Source: Thermococcus sp. M39 (GTDB taxonomy: Archaea; Methanobacteriota_B; Thermococci; Thermococcales; Thermococcaceae). From it: a stretch of DNA of 64,000 nt. Under the pieces are notes generated by a model, which was not told where the DNA came from, did not search any database, and worked only from the letters and a program-made list of their open reading frames with translations. The stretch lies in NCBI RefSeq assembly GCF_012027325.1, contig NZ_SNUG01000002.1, forward strand, positions 141,211 to 205,210. The letters are read 5' to 3'. The first letter of the stretch is position 1. Each line of letters opens with the position of its first letter. The translations under genes and the position numbers were made by a program. Positions 16,164 through 24,732 of this stretch are shown one piece after another.

Positions 16164-16631
16164 TCAGAATAATTTTATAATACCCAAACTTGGTATTAGG
16201 GTTATTAACATACTCATTAGACCTCCAATCACCAATGCAGGAATTGTTTTTCTATTTTCCATTCCAAAGATATAAGCGGCTAAACTCCCAGTCCAGACTC
16301 CAGTGCCTGGCAAAGGCACAGCGACAAATATTATCAATCCATAGAGCCCCCACTTTTTAACATATGGACGGGCTTTTTTCCTAACTCGTTCCACATAGCC
16401 TAGATAAATCCCAGCAATTTTTCCCAGAGGCGTTTTCTCAAGCTTAAGCATTAAAACATCGATTAAAGGCAGCACAAACGGCAGAACAAGCGAAAGAAGT
16501 AGAACTCCAAGGAAAGCTGCTAAAAGTGTTCCCCATAGTGGATACCCTCTCCCAACTCCATAGACAATAGCATACCTCCCTTCGAATGTCGGAATCAGTG
16601 AAAGCAGGAAGATGTATATGAATTCATTCAA
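16164..16631 (-). CDS. Small multidrug-export family membrane protein (COG2426-like)
   Basis: A 155-residue integral membrane protein with four to five helices. SLIPTFEGRYAIVYGVG at about 12-28 and VPLPGTGVWTGSLAA at about 105-119 match the family annotated as putative small multidrug export protein (Pfam Sm_multidrug_ex). Transport function for the family is weakly supported. It overlaps the upstream PAP2 gene by eight bases, with GGAGGTG ahead of the start, and is the last of four co-directional genes starting at 18074. Confidence 0.75.
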   Translation of the reverse strand: MNEFIYIFLLSLIPTFEGRYAIVYGVGRGYPLWGTLLAAFLGVLLLSLVLPFVLPLIDVLMLKLEKTPLGKIAGIYLGYVERVRKKARPYVKKWGLYGLIIFVAVPLPGTGVWTGSLAAYIFGMENRKTIPALVIGGLMSMLITLIPSLGIIKLF

Positions 16632-17265
16632 CTTTGAACACCTCCAATTTTAATTTTTCCATAGTGGAATTGTAAATTGGGAACCAGATATCCTCTGTAA
16701 ACTCTACTAACATCGAAACCCACACCCCAAGGAGCAGAGCGAATAAAACATCACTCAGCCAGTGAACTTGTAGTAATAATCTTGATAGTGCAACTAAAAA
16801 AGCATAGCTCCACCAGAGGGGCTTATAATTGGGGAAGCGTTTACTTAAGAAATATGCCAAAATAGATGCTCTCGCTGTATGACCAGAAGGAAACGCAAAG
16901 TAGTCCACATTTAGGAGCATCTGGTAAAGTGACAGGTTTAGCACAGCTTCATTTGGTCTTGGAACCCCAGTTGAGACCTTTAAAACACCAACAATAATCA
17001 TACCTGCAACAAAAGCAAGAATAAACTCTAAAGTTAGCTTAGTAAGCTTTCTAACACGTTTAAAATCTAGGAACATAAAAAGTCCAATGTAAATCAAAAA
17101 GACTCCCAAACTTGCCGAATTAGTGACTATCTTAACCAGAAAGGACGTTGTTGGTGGGATGTGGTTATATACTACAACATTAACCCCAGTAAGTATGTCA
17201 AGCTTCTCCAATATTAGCAGTGTTAATAACGTAATGCTCAATACATTAAATGATCCCCTATTCAA
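16624..17265 (-). CDS. PAP2 superfamily membrane phosphatase
   Basis: A 213-residue membrane protein with the three catalytic motifs of lipid phosphatases: KVSTGVPRP at about 101-109, FPSGHTAR at about 128-135 and SRLLLQVHWLSD at about 164-175. It probably dephosphorylates a polyprenyl or lipid phosphate at the membrane. No ATG is available; the TTG at 17265 lies just after GGAGGAGGA, and another TTG eight codons in is an alternative. It overlaps the stop of the preceding gene and the start of the next, so the operon is translationally coupled. The location near glycosyltransferase and deacetylase genes fits a lipid-carrier role, which is inference. Confidence 0.85.
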   Translation of the reverse strand: MNRGSFNVLSITLLTLLILEKLDILTGVNVVVYNHIPPTTSFLVKIVTNSASLGVFLIYIGLFMFLDFKRVRKLTKLTLEFILAFVAGMIIVGVLKVSTGVPRPNEAVLNLSLYQMLLNVDYFAFPSGHTARASILAYFLSKRFPNYKPLWWSYAFLVALSRLLLQVHWLSDVLFALLLGVWVSMLVEFTEDIWFPIYNSTMEKLKLEVFKVE

Positions 17266-17542
17266 TCCTCCTCCTCTCCTTTAGTGCTACTGCAACAAAG
17301 AACAGTGCAATTATTATGAACTCAATGAACTTTACGAGTAAATCTAAAGTTCCCCCCTCTATTTCAGGAAATACTATGTCAATCTGCTCTACAAATTCCT
17401 TTGCCGCATAGAGGGAAAATGCTAATGAAACTATCAAAAACTTTCTCAGCCTAGTTTTTTTGTATGCAATAAGTGAAGCTCCCGTAAGTAGCAAGGAAAA
17501 TATAACTATTCCCAAGCTCAAAATCTGTTCAGCATCAAGCAT
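17258..17542 (-). CDS. Small three-helix membrane protein, unknown
   Basis: A 94-residue protein with three hydrophobic helices and short charged loops (KKTRLRKF, EFVEQID). Comparable small proteins occur next to ArsR-type regulators in Thermococcales; no function is known to me. ATG 17542 follows GGGGGTGATTGAA, placed across the stop of the regulator gene upstream. A longer frame starts 57 bases earlier but overlaps the regulator. Probably works with, or is controlled by, the regulator at 17544. Confidence 0.7.
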   Translation of the reverse strand: MLDAEQILSLGIVIFSLLLTGASLIAYKKTRLRKFLIVSLAFSLYAAKEFVEQIDIVFPEIEGGTLDLLVKFIEFIIIALFFVAVALKERRRIE

Positions 17543-17543
17543 T

Positions 17544-18074
17544 TCAATCACCCCCAAAGTCCAGGAATATGTCCACAATCCTATCAGCCCATCTTTCAAG
17601 CAAACTCGGATGATAGTTCCTGATCATCTTAATGAACAACTCTCTATCTTCTACAAAGTAATATCTCACAAATTTTCCCGCCCTATTGCCTTCAACCAGT
17701 CCCAACTTTTCAAGTTTACTCATGTAATAGTTAATTGTTGGAGGAGATAAACCAATTTTCTCACACAGTTCTTTTTGAGTGATTCCTGGATTAGTGATTA
17801 AATACATTATTATTTCCCTCATATTTTCGCTTGAAATAAGACTGAGAACATCCTCCTCCTTTTCACTAAAGATTCCTGCTGGAAAATAATGCCTTTTCAA
17901 TCCGCTTCTTTTGGACTTTACCATCCCCATCTTTTCAAGCTTGTATAGGTGATACTGTAAGTCTCCCTTAGCTAGCCCAAGTCTTCGAGATATTTCATTG
18001 AAATTTAGGCCAGGATTCTCTTTAATGAATTCAAACACTCGCTTTGTTGTCTCATTGAGCTCTTTCCCGCCCAT
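17544..18074 (-). CDS. Two-winged-helix transcriptional regulator
   Basis: A 176-residue protein made of two winged-helix DNA-binding domains in tandem. The first (about 10-65) has NFNEISRRLGLAKGDLQYHL and the second (about 80-150) has TQKELCEKIGLSPPTINYYM. This is a common archaeal form of ArsR/MarR-like regulator. It is the first gene of a four-gene operon of membrane proteins (to 16164) and is divergent from the PepSY protein at 18281, so it may control both directions. A ribosome binding site is weak, AAGGAT before ATG 18074. No ligand-binding or cysteine sensor motif is obvious apart from a single Cys in the second domain. Confidence 0.85.
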   Translation of the reverse strand: MGGKELNETTKRVFEFIKENPGLNFNEISRRLGLAKGDLQYHLYKLEKMGMVKSKRSGLKRHYFPAGIFSEKEEDVLSLISSENMREIIMYLITNPGITQKELCEKIGLSPPTINYYMSKLEKLGLVEGNRAGKFVRYYFVEDRELFIKMIRNYHPSLLERWADRIVDIFLDFGGD

Positions 18075-18280
18075 TGCTATCCTTGTATTTTACTGATTTG
18101 AGACAAATAATACTTTTGTGGTTCAATTTTAGAAATGTTATTTGTACTGTATTCCCTATATTCAAAAATGAAATTGCTCATATTTCGAAAATTGAACTAA
18201 CAATTCTAGTATTGAACCAGAAGAGCTTTATAGGGGCTTTGTTTAATACAAAACTGAAGAACCGTATGGAGGTGAAAAAC

Positions 18281-18805
18281 ATGAAGATCTGGAAATTTAA
18301 TATTGGAAAGAAAATTGTAGCAGCGCTGGCAGCGCTAATAGTAGGACTTGGCATTGGAGCCTTTGCATTAGCAGCGTCAAACACAGCTGATAATGAAACA
18401 CAAACTGGCATTCACTCACCAAATTATGTTGGAAGTATAACTGTCCCTCAAACCACGGGAGATATCAGCGAGGATCAAGAGGCAAAATCACTTCAAAGTT
18501 TAGCAAAGATAACTCCGGAGCAAGCAAAGCAAGCGGCTCTAGCAAAAGTTAATGGGAACGTTATCAAAGTTGAACTGGATAATGAAAATGGATATCTTAT
18601 TTATTCAGTTGAGGTCAAAACCAGTGATGGTACTATAAAAGACGTAAAAGTCGACGCAGGAAATGGAAAAATACTCTATATTGACAGCGACATTGAAGAA
18701 GAAACTGATAAAGAGTTAGAGGAACATAACAAAAACGAGCTTTCAAACGACAGCAATGATACAGACAACATTCAGGAGGAAGTAGAACAAGAAGGAGAGA
18801 GCTGA
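18281..18805 (+). CDS. Exported PepSY-domain protein
   Basis: A 174-residue protein with an N-terminal signal or anchor helix (GKKIVAALAALIVGLGIGAF) and one PepSY domain at about 70-135. The domain shows ITPEQAKQAALAKVNG and DVKVDAGNGKILYIDSD, typical of this fold. The C-terminus is very acidic. PepSY domains are associated with protease inhibition or envelope functions. ATG 18281 follows GGAGGTGAAAAAC; the longer frame from 18074 has no support. It is divergent from the double winged-helix regulator, its likely controller. Confidence 0.82.
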   Translation: MKIWKFNIGKKIVAALAALIVGLGIGAFALAASNTADNETQTGIHSPNYVGSITVPQTTGDISEDQEAKSLQSLAKITPEQAKQAALAKVNGNVIKVELDNENGYLIYSVEVKTSDGTIKDVKVDAGNGKILYIDSDIEEETDKELEEHNKNELSNDSNDTDNIQEEVEQEGES

Positions 18806-18810
18806 AATCT

Positions 18811-18850
18811 TTCTAACTTTCATTTTTTGGCACCTCCGTTTTTACTTTTT
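18811..18850 (+). terminator. Poly-T termination region after the PepSY gene
   Basis: Several T runs (CATTTTTT, GTTTTTACTTTTT) follow the PepSY stop. Confidence 0.4.
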
Positions 18851-18911
18851 ATAACACTTTGAGAAATGAACCACTTAACTTTTAAGTATGGTATAAGAGA
18901 AGACGGTAGGG

Positions 18912-19790
18912 ATGAAGATGATAACTATAGGGGAATATACTAATCTCCTCAAATCATTAAATAAAACCAGTTTGGAACTCATTACAATCGCTTTGGCTTT
19001 ATATTACTTAAGTACTATCATCTATGCCCTTCGCTGGAAAATTATACTGGATAACATGGGAAAAAATGTGCCCTTGATTGATCTCTTAAAAGCAATCCTT
19101 TCCTCTATTTTTGTTAATAACGTTACTCCAATGAGCCGTGGGGGTGGAGAAATTCTGAGAGTTACGTGGATATCAAAAAAATATAAGATTCCATTGAGCT
19201 TATCGACTGTCAGCATACTTTATGAAAGGATAATGGAGGCCTTTCCAGTAACAATCTTATTGTTTTTGGGAGTGACATATTTTGCTAAACATATCATCTA
19301 TTTTGTTTCAATCGCAATCTTTGTTGTGGTGCTTATTTGGCTCAATTGGGAAAAGTTCATAAAGCTTTCAGTTAAAATAATTAAAGTGAAACTTACAGCA
19401 GAAGAACTCATAAGCATAGTTTCATTAAAGCAAAGATTCTCATTAAATATTCTTGTAGTTGGATTAAGTTCGGCAGTTTGGTTTTTGGATATGCTCAGAC
19501 TCAAGCTTATAGCACTGGCTTTTGGTTGGAATCCAAGCATTGGATTGTTGGCAATAGTCTCACTTGCAAATCTCATATTTGGCCTTATGGCATTTACCCC
19601 TGGAGGGATTGGTATAGTAGAGGGCGGGCTAATAGGAACACTTACCTACTTTGGAATTCCTTCAACCTTGGCTGTCTCAATAACGCTAATTGAGCGCTTT
19701 ATATCTTATGTGCTGAGCTCAATAGTTGGATTTGTAACGTTAGTTGTATCTGGAGGTGCCGAAATATGGAAAGCCTTAAAATCGCACTAG
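18912..19790 (+). CDS. Flippase-like membrane protein (LPG synthase TM / UPF0104 family)
   Basis: A 292-residue protein with about eight helices. YYLSTIIYALRWKIIL, NNVTPMSRGGGEILR at about 69-83 and TPGGIGIVEGGLIG near 235-248 are family signatures of the lysylphosphatidylglycerol synthase membrane region, also called UPF0104. Archaeal members are thought to move or present lipid-linked substrates, but this is not proven. It overlaps the following glycosyltransferase gene by 25 bases, and a deacetylase follows, so the three probably act together on a lipid-linked glycan or glycolipid. The start could also be the ATG six bases downstream. Confidence 0.82.
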   Translation: MKMITIGEYTNLLKSLNKTSLELITIALALYYLSTIIYALRWKIILDNMGKNVPLIDLLKAILSSIFVNNVTPMSRGGGEILRVTWISKKYKIPLSLSTVSILYERIMEAFPVTILLFLGVTYFAKHIIYFVSIAIFVVVLIWLNWEKFIKLSVKIIKVKLTAEELISIVSLKQRFSLNILVVGLSSAVWFLDMLRLKLIALAFGWNPSIGLLAIVSLANLIFGLMAFTPGGIGIVEGGLIGTLTYFGIPSTLAVSITLIERFISYVLSSIVGFVTLVVSGGAEIWKALKSH

Positions 19791-20992
19791 CATCTGACTG
19801 GTTTTTCCCCAGTATTGGTGGGATAGAATATCATATTCATGATCTGGCTACAAATTTAGTTAAGATGGGGCATAATGTCCATATTATCACCCGTTTTGGA
19901 GATTATTCCGATGAAAAGCTCCCCTACAGTGTTCATCGCTTTAGAGGATATATAAACTTGGATAGTTTTTATATTAGCATTGGAACGAACTTGCTAAGGA
20001 AAGTAAATGAACTCTACAAAAAAGAACACTTTGACATAACACATGGCCATAGCATTTATTCTCCAATAGCTGTCGGAGTCTCAAATCTCTCCAGTGGTAT
20101 CAGAGGCATTCCAAGTGTCATGACTAATCATTCTTTCCTAGGAAAATCAATATTGAACCCTACTTATATCCTTCTACTTCGGGCATCGTTGAGAAAAATT
20201 AATGGATTCATAGCAGTTAGCAATGCTGTTAGGCAAGACTTAGAAAACATATTAGGAAAGAGCCTAAGGAACAGACCAATACATGTTGTACCAAATGGTA
20301 TAGACACAAATTTCTGGACGCCTGTGGAAGATAAAGAAGAATGGAAAAGCAAGATTGGACTAGATGGAATAGTAATAACAACTACTTCACGACTCACAAA
20401 GAGAAAAAGAATAGATATAATACCCAAATTGGCTAGGATTATCACTGAAAAATACGGAATGACTGATATAAAATTCGTAATAATAGGTGATGGTCCGGAG
20501 AGAAGGAAAATCGAAGAACTCATTAAGGCGTATCATGTTCAGGATAAGGTTTTAATGGTTGGAAAACAACCTAGGGAAAAAGTTAGAGAATATCTTTGGG
20601 CAAGTGACATTTACTTATCCCCAACGATTTATGAAGCATTTGGAATAGCAGCCCTTGAAGCTCTCTCTTGTGGAGTCCCTGTAGTTGCAAACAACCATGG
20701 TGGGATAAGTGAGATAGTCAAGCATGGTCTCACGGGACTAGTATCCCAAGATGATAAAGAGCTGCTGGAAAACATTCTATATCTGTTGGACAATCCAGAG
20801 CTGATTGAGAAAATGGGTAGAAATGCAAGAAAAGCTGTGAAGGAAGAATTTTCATGGAAAAAGATAGCAAAAGAGATAGTTGAGATATACAAGAAGACGA
20901 TAGAAACGTTTGAAGAGAACCCATTCATTTTATACACCCTCCACCAAGTGCTGAGAGGAGGAATAACAAATGTTGGTATCTTTAACCTTTGA
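19766..20992 (+). CDS. Glycosyltransferase family 4 protein
   Basis: A 408-residue GT-B fold glycosyltransferase. The N-terminal Rossmann domain starts with SDWFFPSIGGIEYHI. The C-terminal nucleotide-sugar domain has VPNGIDTNFW, TSRLTKRKRIDIIPK, IGDGPERRKIEEL and the EAFGIAALEAL motif (E-x7-E) at about 291-301. The sequence resembles PIG-A-like transferases that add a sugar to a lipid acceptor at the cytoplasmic face. It starts behind GGAGGTGCC within the end of the flippase-like gene and overlaps the deacetylase gene by 23 bases. Donor and acceptor are not readable from sequence. Confidence 0.9.
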   Translation: MESLKIALASDWFFPSIGGIEYHIHDLATNLVKMGHNVHIITRFGDYSDEKLPYSVHRFRGYINLDSFYISIGTNLLRKVNELYKKEHFDITHGHSIYSPIAVGVSNLSSGIRGIPSVMTNHSFLGKSILNPTYILLLRASLRKINGFIAVSNAVRQDLENILGKSLRNRPIHVVPNGIDTNFWTPVEDKEEWKSKIGLDGIVITTTSRLTKRKRIDIIPKLARIITEKYGMTDIKFVIIGDGPERRKIEELIKAYHVQDKVLMVGKQPREKVREYLWASDIYLSPTIYEAFGIAALEALSCGVPVVANNHGGISEIVKHGLTGLVSQDDKELLENILYLLDNPELIEKMGRNARKAVKEEFSWKKIAKEIVEIYKKTIETFEENPFILYTLHQVLRGGITNVGIFNL

Positions 20993-21683
20993 TGTCGAGC
21001 AGGACTGCCCCCCCTACTTAAACACTACTAGAGGTATGGAAAAGGGCTTGCCGAAGATACTCGATCTTCTCAATGAAAAGAAGGTTAAAGCAACGTTCTT
21101 CTTCACTGTGGAGATGGCAAGAAAATATCCGAATCTCACAAAGAGGGTTGTTGATGAAGGGCATGAGCTCGGCTGTCATGGCTTTAATCACGAGCGGTTT
21201 GATAAGCTTGAGAAAAACAAAGCTGAAATGATCATTAAAAAGTCTCTAGACATTTTGAGAGAGTTTGGAGATGTTGTATCGTTTAGGGCTCCAAATCTTC
21301 ACTTTCCTCACTATCTTTTTCCAGCTTTAAGAGAAAACGGGGTATTTGTGGACTCATCAAAGGCGAGATATAAAGGATATAAAGGAGGAATTAAAGCGTT
21401 CGATGGTGTTTTAGAGATTCCAGTATCGATAACGTCTTCCGTATTAAGGCTTCCGTGGGCAATACAGAAAGTTATCCACAAGAGGTTGAATGAGCCGAGA
21501 GTCTATTTTGCTCATCCTTGGGAGTTTGTTCCAATGCAGAAGGAAAGAATCCGACTCGACTGTAAGTTCAATACTGGAGATAAAGCGCTAATGCTTTTAG
21601 AAAAGCTAATTGATCACTATAAGGAGCAGAATGCTAAATTTGTGACGATGAGGGAATATCAGGATATATATGGAAACGAATAA
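20970..21683 (+). CDS. Polysaccharide deacetylase (NodB-like)
   Basis: A 237-residue carbohydrate esterase 4 type protein without signal peptide. Catalytic signatures are TFDVEQD at about 6-12 (Asp pair), GCHGFNHERF near 68-77 (two metal His), and FRAPN near 106. The C-terminal FAHPWEF supplies the catalytic His. It probably removes an acetyl group from a sugar made or transferred by the neighbouring GT4 enzyme. ATG 20970 follows GAGGAGGAATAACAA inside the glycosyltransferase gene. Confidence 0.88.
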   Translation: MLVSLTFDVEQDCPPYLNTTRGMEKGLPKILDLLNEKKVKATFFFTVEMARKYPNLTKRVVDEGHELGCHGFNHERFDKLEKNKAEMIIKKSLDILREFGDVVSFRAPNLHFPHYLFPALRENGVFVDSSKARYKGYKGGIKAFDGVLEIPVSITSSVLRLPWAIQKVIHKRLNEPRVYFAHPWEFVPMQKERIRLDCKFNTGDKALMLLEKLIDHYKEQNAKFVTMREYQDIYGNE

Positions 21684-21707
21684 AGAATGATAGTAGCAAA
21701 GAGCACA

Positions 21708-22424
21708 TTACTCCTTTTCAATCGGACTACTTATTATCTCCTTGAACTCCTCATCGCCCAGATATCTAGGCTTGTATTCAATCCCCTTTTCCTCCAGGGC
21801 TTTAACAAGAACCCTTAAATGATTTCTAGAGGCTTTTGCCAGCACCTCATAGATCAGCTCAACGTCTTCGCTTTTGGTTTTCAGTAGCAAAGATTCAAGC
21901 TTGAAAACTACATGCTCTTGAGCAATAGCAGCTGCTCGCAGGCCATCAATATCCGATTTGCTCCCTTCCTCCTTAATTATATTATAGAGCGACTGGATTT
22001 CTGGATTTATAAACTCACCAGCTCCTGTTTTTGTTGCAGGATCTTCAAGATTATACTTCTGAATGAGCAGTAGAACAGCATCCATGTGACTCTGTGTTGC
22101 ATCAAATAGTTCTGAAAATAAAGGATTGTTCCATTTGCTTTGAAGAAACAGGTACGTATCCCTGAGAAGCTTCTCTTCCTCTCTAATGTACAGTATGCCG
22201 TTAATTTCTTCTTCGCTTATTTCGCCTTTTGGCATATCCATGACAGCTACTCTCAGAGCGGAGGTATCAATCAGCGTAATGCCGCTTTCTTTAACCAGTA
22301 TGTAGGTTCTCTTTTCAGTTGTAGTTGCTGCTGAAGTTGGGGATTCCTTATTAGTACACCCAATGGCAAGACTCATGATGAGTACCATTAACAAGAATGC
22401 TAAGTATCTTCTCACCCTTTTCAT
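21708..22424 (-). CDS. DUF2202 lipoprotein, paralogue 1
   Basis: A 238-residue exported protein. The signal peptide ends in a lipobox (SLAIGC), so it is probably anchored outside the membrane. A DUF2202 domain covers about 75-230, with REEEKLLRDTY, QSHMDAVLLLIQKY and NHLRVLVKALEEKG. The family is ferritin-like by its E, D and H pattern, though metal binding is not shown. ATG 22424 follows AAGGTGACAAGA. It is convergent with the deacetylase and is the most diverged of three DUF2202 genes in this window (others at 25289 and 28470). Confidence 0.85.
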   Translation of the reverse strand: MKRVRRYLAFLLMVLIMSLAIGCTNKESPTSAATTTEKRTYILVKESGITLIDTSALRVAVMDMPKGEISEEEINGILYIREEEKLLRDTYLFLQSKWNNPLFSELFDATQSHMDAVLLLIQKYNLEDPATKTGAGEFINPEIQSLYNIIKEEGSKSDIDGLRAAAIAQEHVVFKLESLLLKTKSEDVELIYEVLAKASRNHLRVLVKALEEKGIEYKPRYLGDEEFKEIISSPIEKE

Positions 22425-22710
22425 TCTTGTCACCTTGATCTGCTTCTCTCATTCCAGTTCGGTTCCTTATCCTAATAGAGTTTTCTGTATGGAGTAATGT
22501 CAATAATTTAGACTTCCTAACTTCATCAAGTGGCTGCATGAGGTATCTTGAAATTTCCCTTTGAGCTTGGAGCGAAAAGATGGAAAGAATTAGTATTGAG
22601 GGGCACATTTATAATTAGGTCCTAAGTAAGGGAGATTGTATAGGAGAAGAGGATGTTAAATTGGGAAACACTACTCTAGAATTCTTAAAGTCGTTAAGGA
22701 GCTGATGGAA

Positions 22711-22905
22711 ATGAGGATAATAACAGCGATTCCACCAGAAGAACTTGAGATAATCTTAAAGAAGTCAAACGCTGCGGTTAGACTGGAGATTAGAGAAGCT
22801 GAGCCTTTCCATGGAATGCCCAGATACGAGGTAATTATTAAAGGGGATAAAGAGGAGATAGAGAAGTTTATGAAAGCTCTGAGGTTAGCAAGGGCTGGCG
22901 GTTAA
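22711..22905 (+). CDS. Small conserved protein, unknown
   Basis: A 64-residue acidic/basic alpha-beta protein: RIITAIPPEELEIIL, then a strand RYEVIIKGDKEEIEKFMKAL. No domain recognised, although the layout resembles small ACT-like or RNP-like folds. ATG 22711 lies nine bases after AAGGAG; the ATG six bases earlier is too close to it. Its stop overlaps the convergent small frame at 22902. Confidence 0.6.
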   Translation: MRIITAIPPEELEIILKKSNAAVRLEIREAEPFHGMPRYEVIIKGDKEEIEKFMKALRLARAGG

Positions 22906-23042
22906 CTTTTCTTTTTTAAGCGTCTTTTCTCAAGGTATTTCTCCAACAAAGTTTTCAGCACAAACAGCGCCAAAAATACTACTATAATGAGAGCAACTTT
23001 TTCACATGAAATTCCACCAGGAACAGATATGGGATTATACAC
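22902..23042 (-). CDS. Candidate small membrane protein of 46 residues
   Basis: A short frame starting with GTG 23042 five bases after GAGGTG gives MYNPISVPGG, then a hydrophobic helix ALIIVVFLALFVLKTLL and a lysine/arginine-rich tail (EKRRLKKKS). That topology is typical of small archaeal membrane proteins. It follows the radical SAM gene on the same strand, 19 bases away, and its stop overlaps the convergent gene by four bases. No homologue recognised. Confidence 0.5.
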   Translation of the reverse strand: MYNPISVPGGISCEKVALIIVVFLALFVLKTLLEKYLEKRRLKKKS

Positions 23043-23061
23043 GATATCACCTCATATTATC

Positions 23062-24117
23062 TTATTCCACCATTGCATTTTTCAACTCAAACTCTGCAAC
23101 AAGTTCAACTGCTTTCTTCATTTCCTCATAGTTTAGCATTCTGGCAATTTCTGGGTATCTATCAGCTCTATATTCTGGTCTGTACTGAAACATCACATTT
23201 ACTCTAACTTCCTTTCCAAGATTCTCCGCTATCCACTTCAAAATCGGCTTAGTGCAGCATTCCAGATGACTTGGCATTACCAAATGCCTTATCAAAAACT
23301 CTGCCTTATAGTGTTCTTTGGCTAGAAGGAAGTTTCTCGTCACAACTTCCCAATAGCGAGGAGCTTTTGAATACTTTAGAGCGTCCTCGTTGTTACCCCA
23401 CTTAAAATCAGCCAAGTAAACATCAACTATTCCATCCAAGAGCCTCATTGTAATCTCGCTCATATACATGTTAGAATTCCAAACCACTGGAATTGGAACT
23501 TTAACGTATCTGAGAGTCTCAAGGATAAAAGGCAAATTTGGTGTTGGTTCTCCTCCAACAAAATTCACATTTTTAGCACCCTCAGCATACGCAACAGCAA
23601 TTTTAATCGCCATTTCTTCTGGGGAATATCTTAATCCACTCCTGTACTGACTTATGTCCCAGTTCTGGCAAAACACACATCTAAAATTGCACCCTGAGAA
23701 GAATATGGTGTATGATGGAATTAGCTCGGGCTCTTCTCCAAGATGCAGAAAGTCACTTGCAATCAAGCTATCCTTAACTCGACAGTAGCCAATGCCCTCC
23801 TTTCTGTTTACTCGGCATTTAATCTCACAAAGTTCACACTTTTCAATTATTCTATCTGCTATCAAAGCCTTCAGATCAAGAAGACTTTTCTCTAAATTTT
23901 TGCTTAAATCGTTCTCTTTCAATTTTTCCATACCTTCTTCATGGGCCTTCCAAAGTTCCTCAAGAGGATCATCTTTTGAAAAATTGACCTTCACTTGCTT
24001 TGCATAGAAAAAGTTAGGCTTTTCTCTCCCAGAGAGGACTTCAAAATAATGAGGCATTGCTCTCTTTGCTTTTTCGATTTCCCCTATATCAACTCTGCGG
24101 AACCACATAACCATCAT
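23062..24117 (-). CDS. Radical SAM protein, PflA-related (COG1313-like)
   Basis: A 351-residue radical SAM enzyme. The SAM-cluster motif CNFRCVFC is at about 143-150, with an extra N-terminal cysteine group C94, C97, C101 and C112 (CELCEIKC...GYC). GGEPTPN near 190 is the SAM-binding GGE motif. This layout matches uncharacterised pyruvate-formate-lyase-activating-like proteins found widely in archaea. Substrate unknown. The start at 24117 lacks a clear ribosome binding site; ATG 24108 is an alternative. A possible small membrane protein gene follows it. Confidence 0.85.
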   Translation of the reverse strand: MMVMWFRRVDIGEIEKAKRAMPHYFEVLSGREKPNFFYAKQVKVNFSKDDPLEELWKAHEEGMEKLKENDLSKNLEKSLLDLKALIADRIIEKCELCEIKCRVNRKEGIGYCRVKDSLIASDFLHLGEEPELIPSYTIFFSGCNFRCVFCQNWDISQYRSGLRYSPEEMAIKIAVAYAEGAKNVNFVGGEPTPNLPFILETLRYVKVPIPVVWNSNMYMSEITMRLLDGIVDVYLADFKWGNNEDALKYSKAPRYWEVVTRNFLLAKEHYKAEFLIRHLVMPSHLECCTKPILKWIAENLGKEVRVNVMFQYRPEYRADRYPEIARMLNYEEMKKAVELVAEFELKNAMVE

Positions 24118-24149
24118 TAAAAAATAAGCAAAAATCCTTAAAAATTATT

Positions 24150-24350
24150 TCAAACTTCCTCAAGCTTCTTCTTAACCTCTTCAGTATACCTCTTCGTTTC
24201 TTCTAAGGCATTTCTAAGATTGCTAAGCTCAAGTTTAAGCTCATTTAGTGTTTTATTCATCTGATAGAAGGCAAAAACGACAATGACAATGAGGATTAGG
24301 CCTAAAATTATTGAAATCCATCCACTTGGTGTTCCACCATATGCAGGCAT
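24150..24350 (-). CDS. Small membrane-anchored coiled-coil protein
   Basis: A 66-residue protein: short N-terminus, one membrane helix (ISIILGLILIVIVVFAF), then about 40 residues of charged coiled coil (NELKLELSNLRNALEETK). It starts behind GGAGTGAAAG, four bases after the ArsR-like regulator gene, so the two are co-transcribed. Its architecture parallels the protein at 30845, which lies in the other half of this accessory region. No function known. Confidence 0.7.
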   Translation of the reverse strand: MPAYGGTPSGWISIILGLILIVIVVFAFYQMNKTLNELKLELSNLRNALEETKRYTEEVKKKLEEV

Positions 24351-24353
24351 CTT

Positions 24354-24650
24354 TCACTCCTCCTTCAGGTTTTTTATAATGTCATTATCGATTATGAGCC
24401 TAAAAGGTTTTGCCTTGTAATATTTTTTAGCCCTTGGATCGCCAGGCTCAAGACGGAGCTCACTCTCAACGAGATTTGCTTTTTCAAGCTTTTTCAAATG
24501 GAGATACAAAAGCTGACGAGAAATGTTAAGCTCCTTTGCTAATTCATAAACGTACCACTCCTTTTCACAGAGCATCTTGAGTATCTTAACCCTTATCGGA
24601 ACGCTTAAAGCCTCTGCAATCACTGTTAGCTCTTGTATGCTCTCAACCAT
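24354..24650 (-). CDS. ArsR-like winged-helix regulator
   Basis: A 98-residue winged-helix DNA-binding protein. LSVPIRVKILKML, YELAKELNISRQLLYLHLKKL (recognition helix) and a basic wing around GDPRAKKYYKAK are clear. There is no cysteine metal-sensor pair in the helix; it has only one Cys. It is in an operon with the small coiled-coil membrane protein. An inverted repeat TTGCATA/TATGCAA just upstream (24672-24706) suggests self-regulation. It could also act on the neighbouring exported-protein promoters. Confidence 0.83.
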   Translation of the reverse strand: MVESIQELTVIAEALSVPIRVKILKMLCEKEWYVYELAKELNISRQLLYLHLKKLEKANLVESELRLEPGDPRAKKYYKAKPFRLIIDNDIIKNLKEE

Positions 24651-24671
24651 TTTCATCACGTATCTAAATTA

Positions 24672-24706
24672 TTGCATAAGCTAAAATTCCCTTACATACT
24701 ATGCAA
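24672..24706 (-). promoter_or_regulatory. Inverted repeat upstream of the ArsR-like regulator
   Basis: TTGCATA (24672-24678) and TATGCAA (24700-24706) form seven-base arms separated by 21 bases, between a TATA-like run (about 24712-24722, minus strand) and the regulator gene. About two helical turns separate the arm centres, suitable for a winged-helix dimer. Confidence 0.4.
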
Positions 24707-24732
24707 AAAGGAAAGATAAAAAGTTTTCGAAA

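Noticed and set aside
18074-18280. 69-residue N-terminal extension of the PepSY protein
   Set aside because: GGAGGTGAAAAAC directly before ATG 18281 and a signal peptide there mark the true start; the extension covers the divergent promoter.
22351-22608. 85-residue minus-strand frame upstream of the first DUF2202 gene
   Set aside because: It overlaps the DUF2202 signal peptide region in another frame and has no recognisable protein features.
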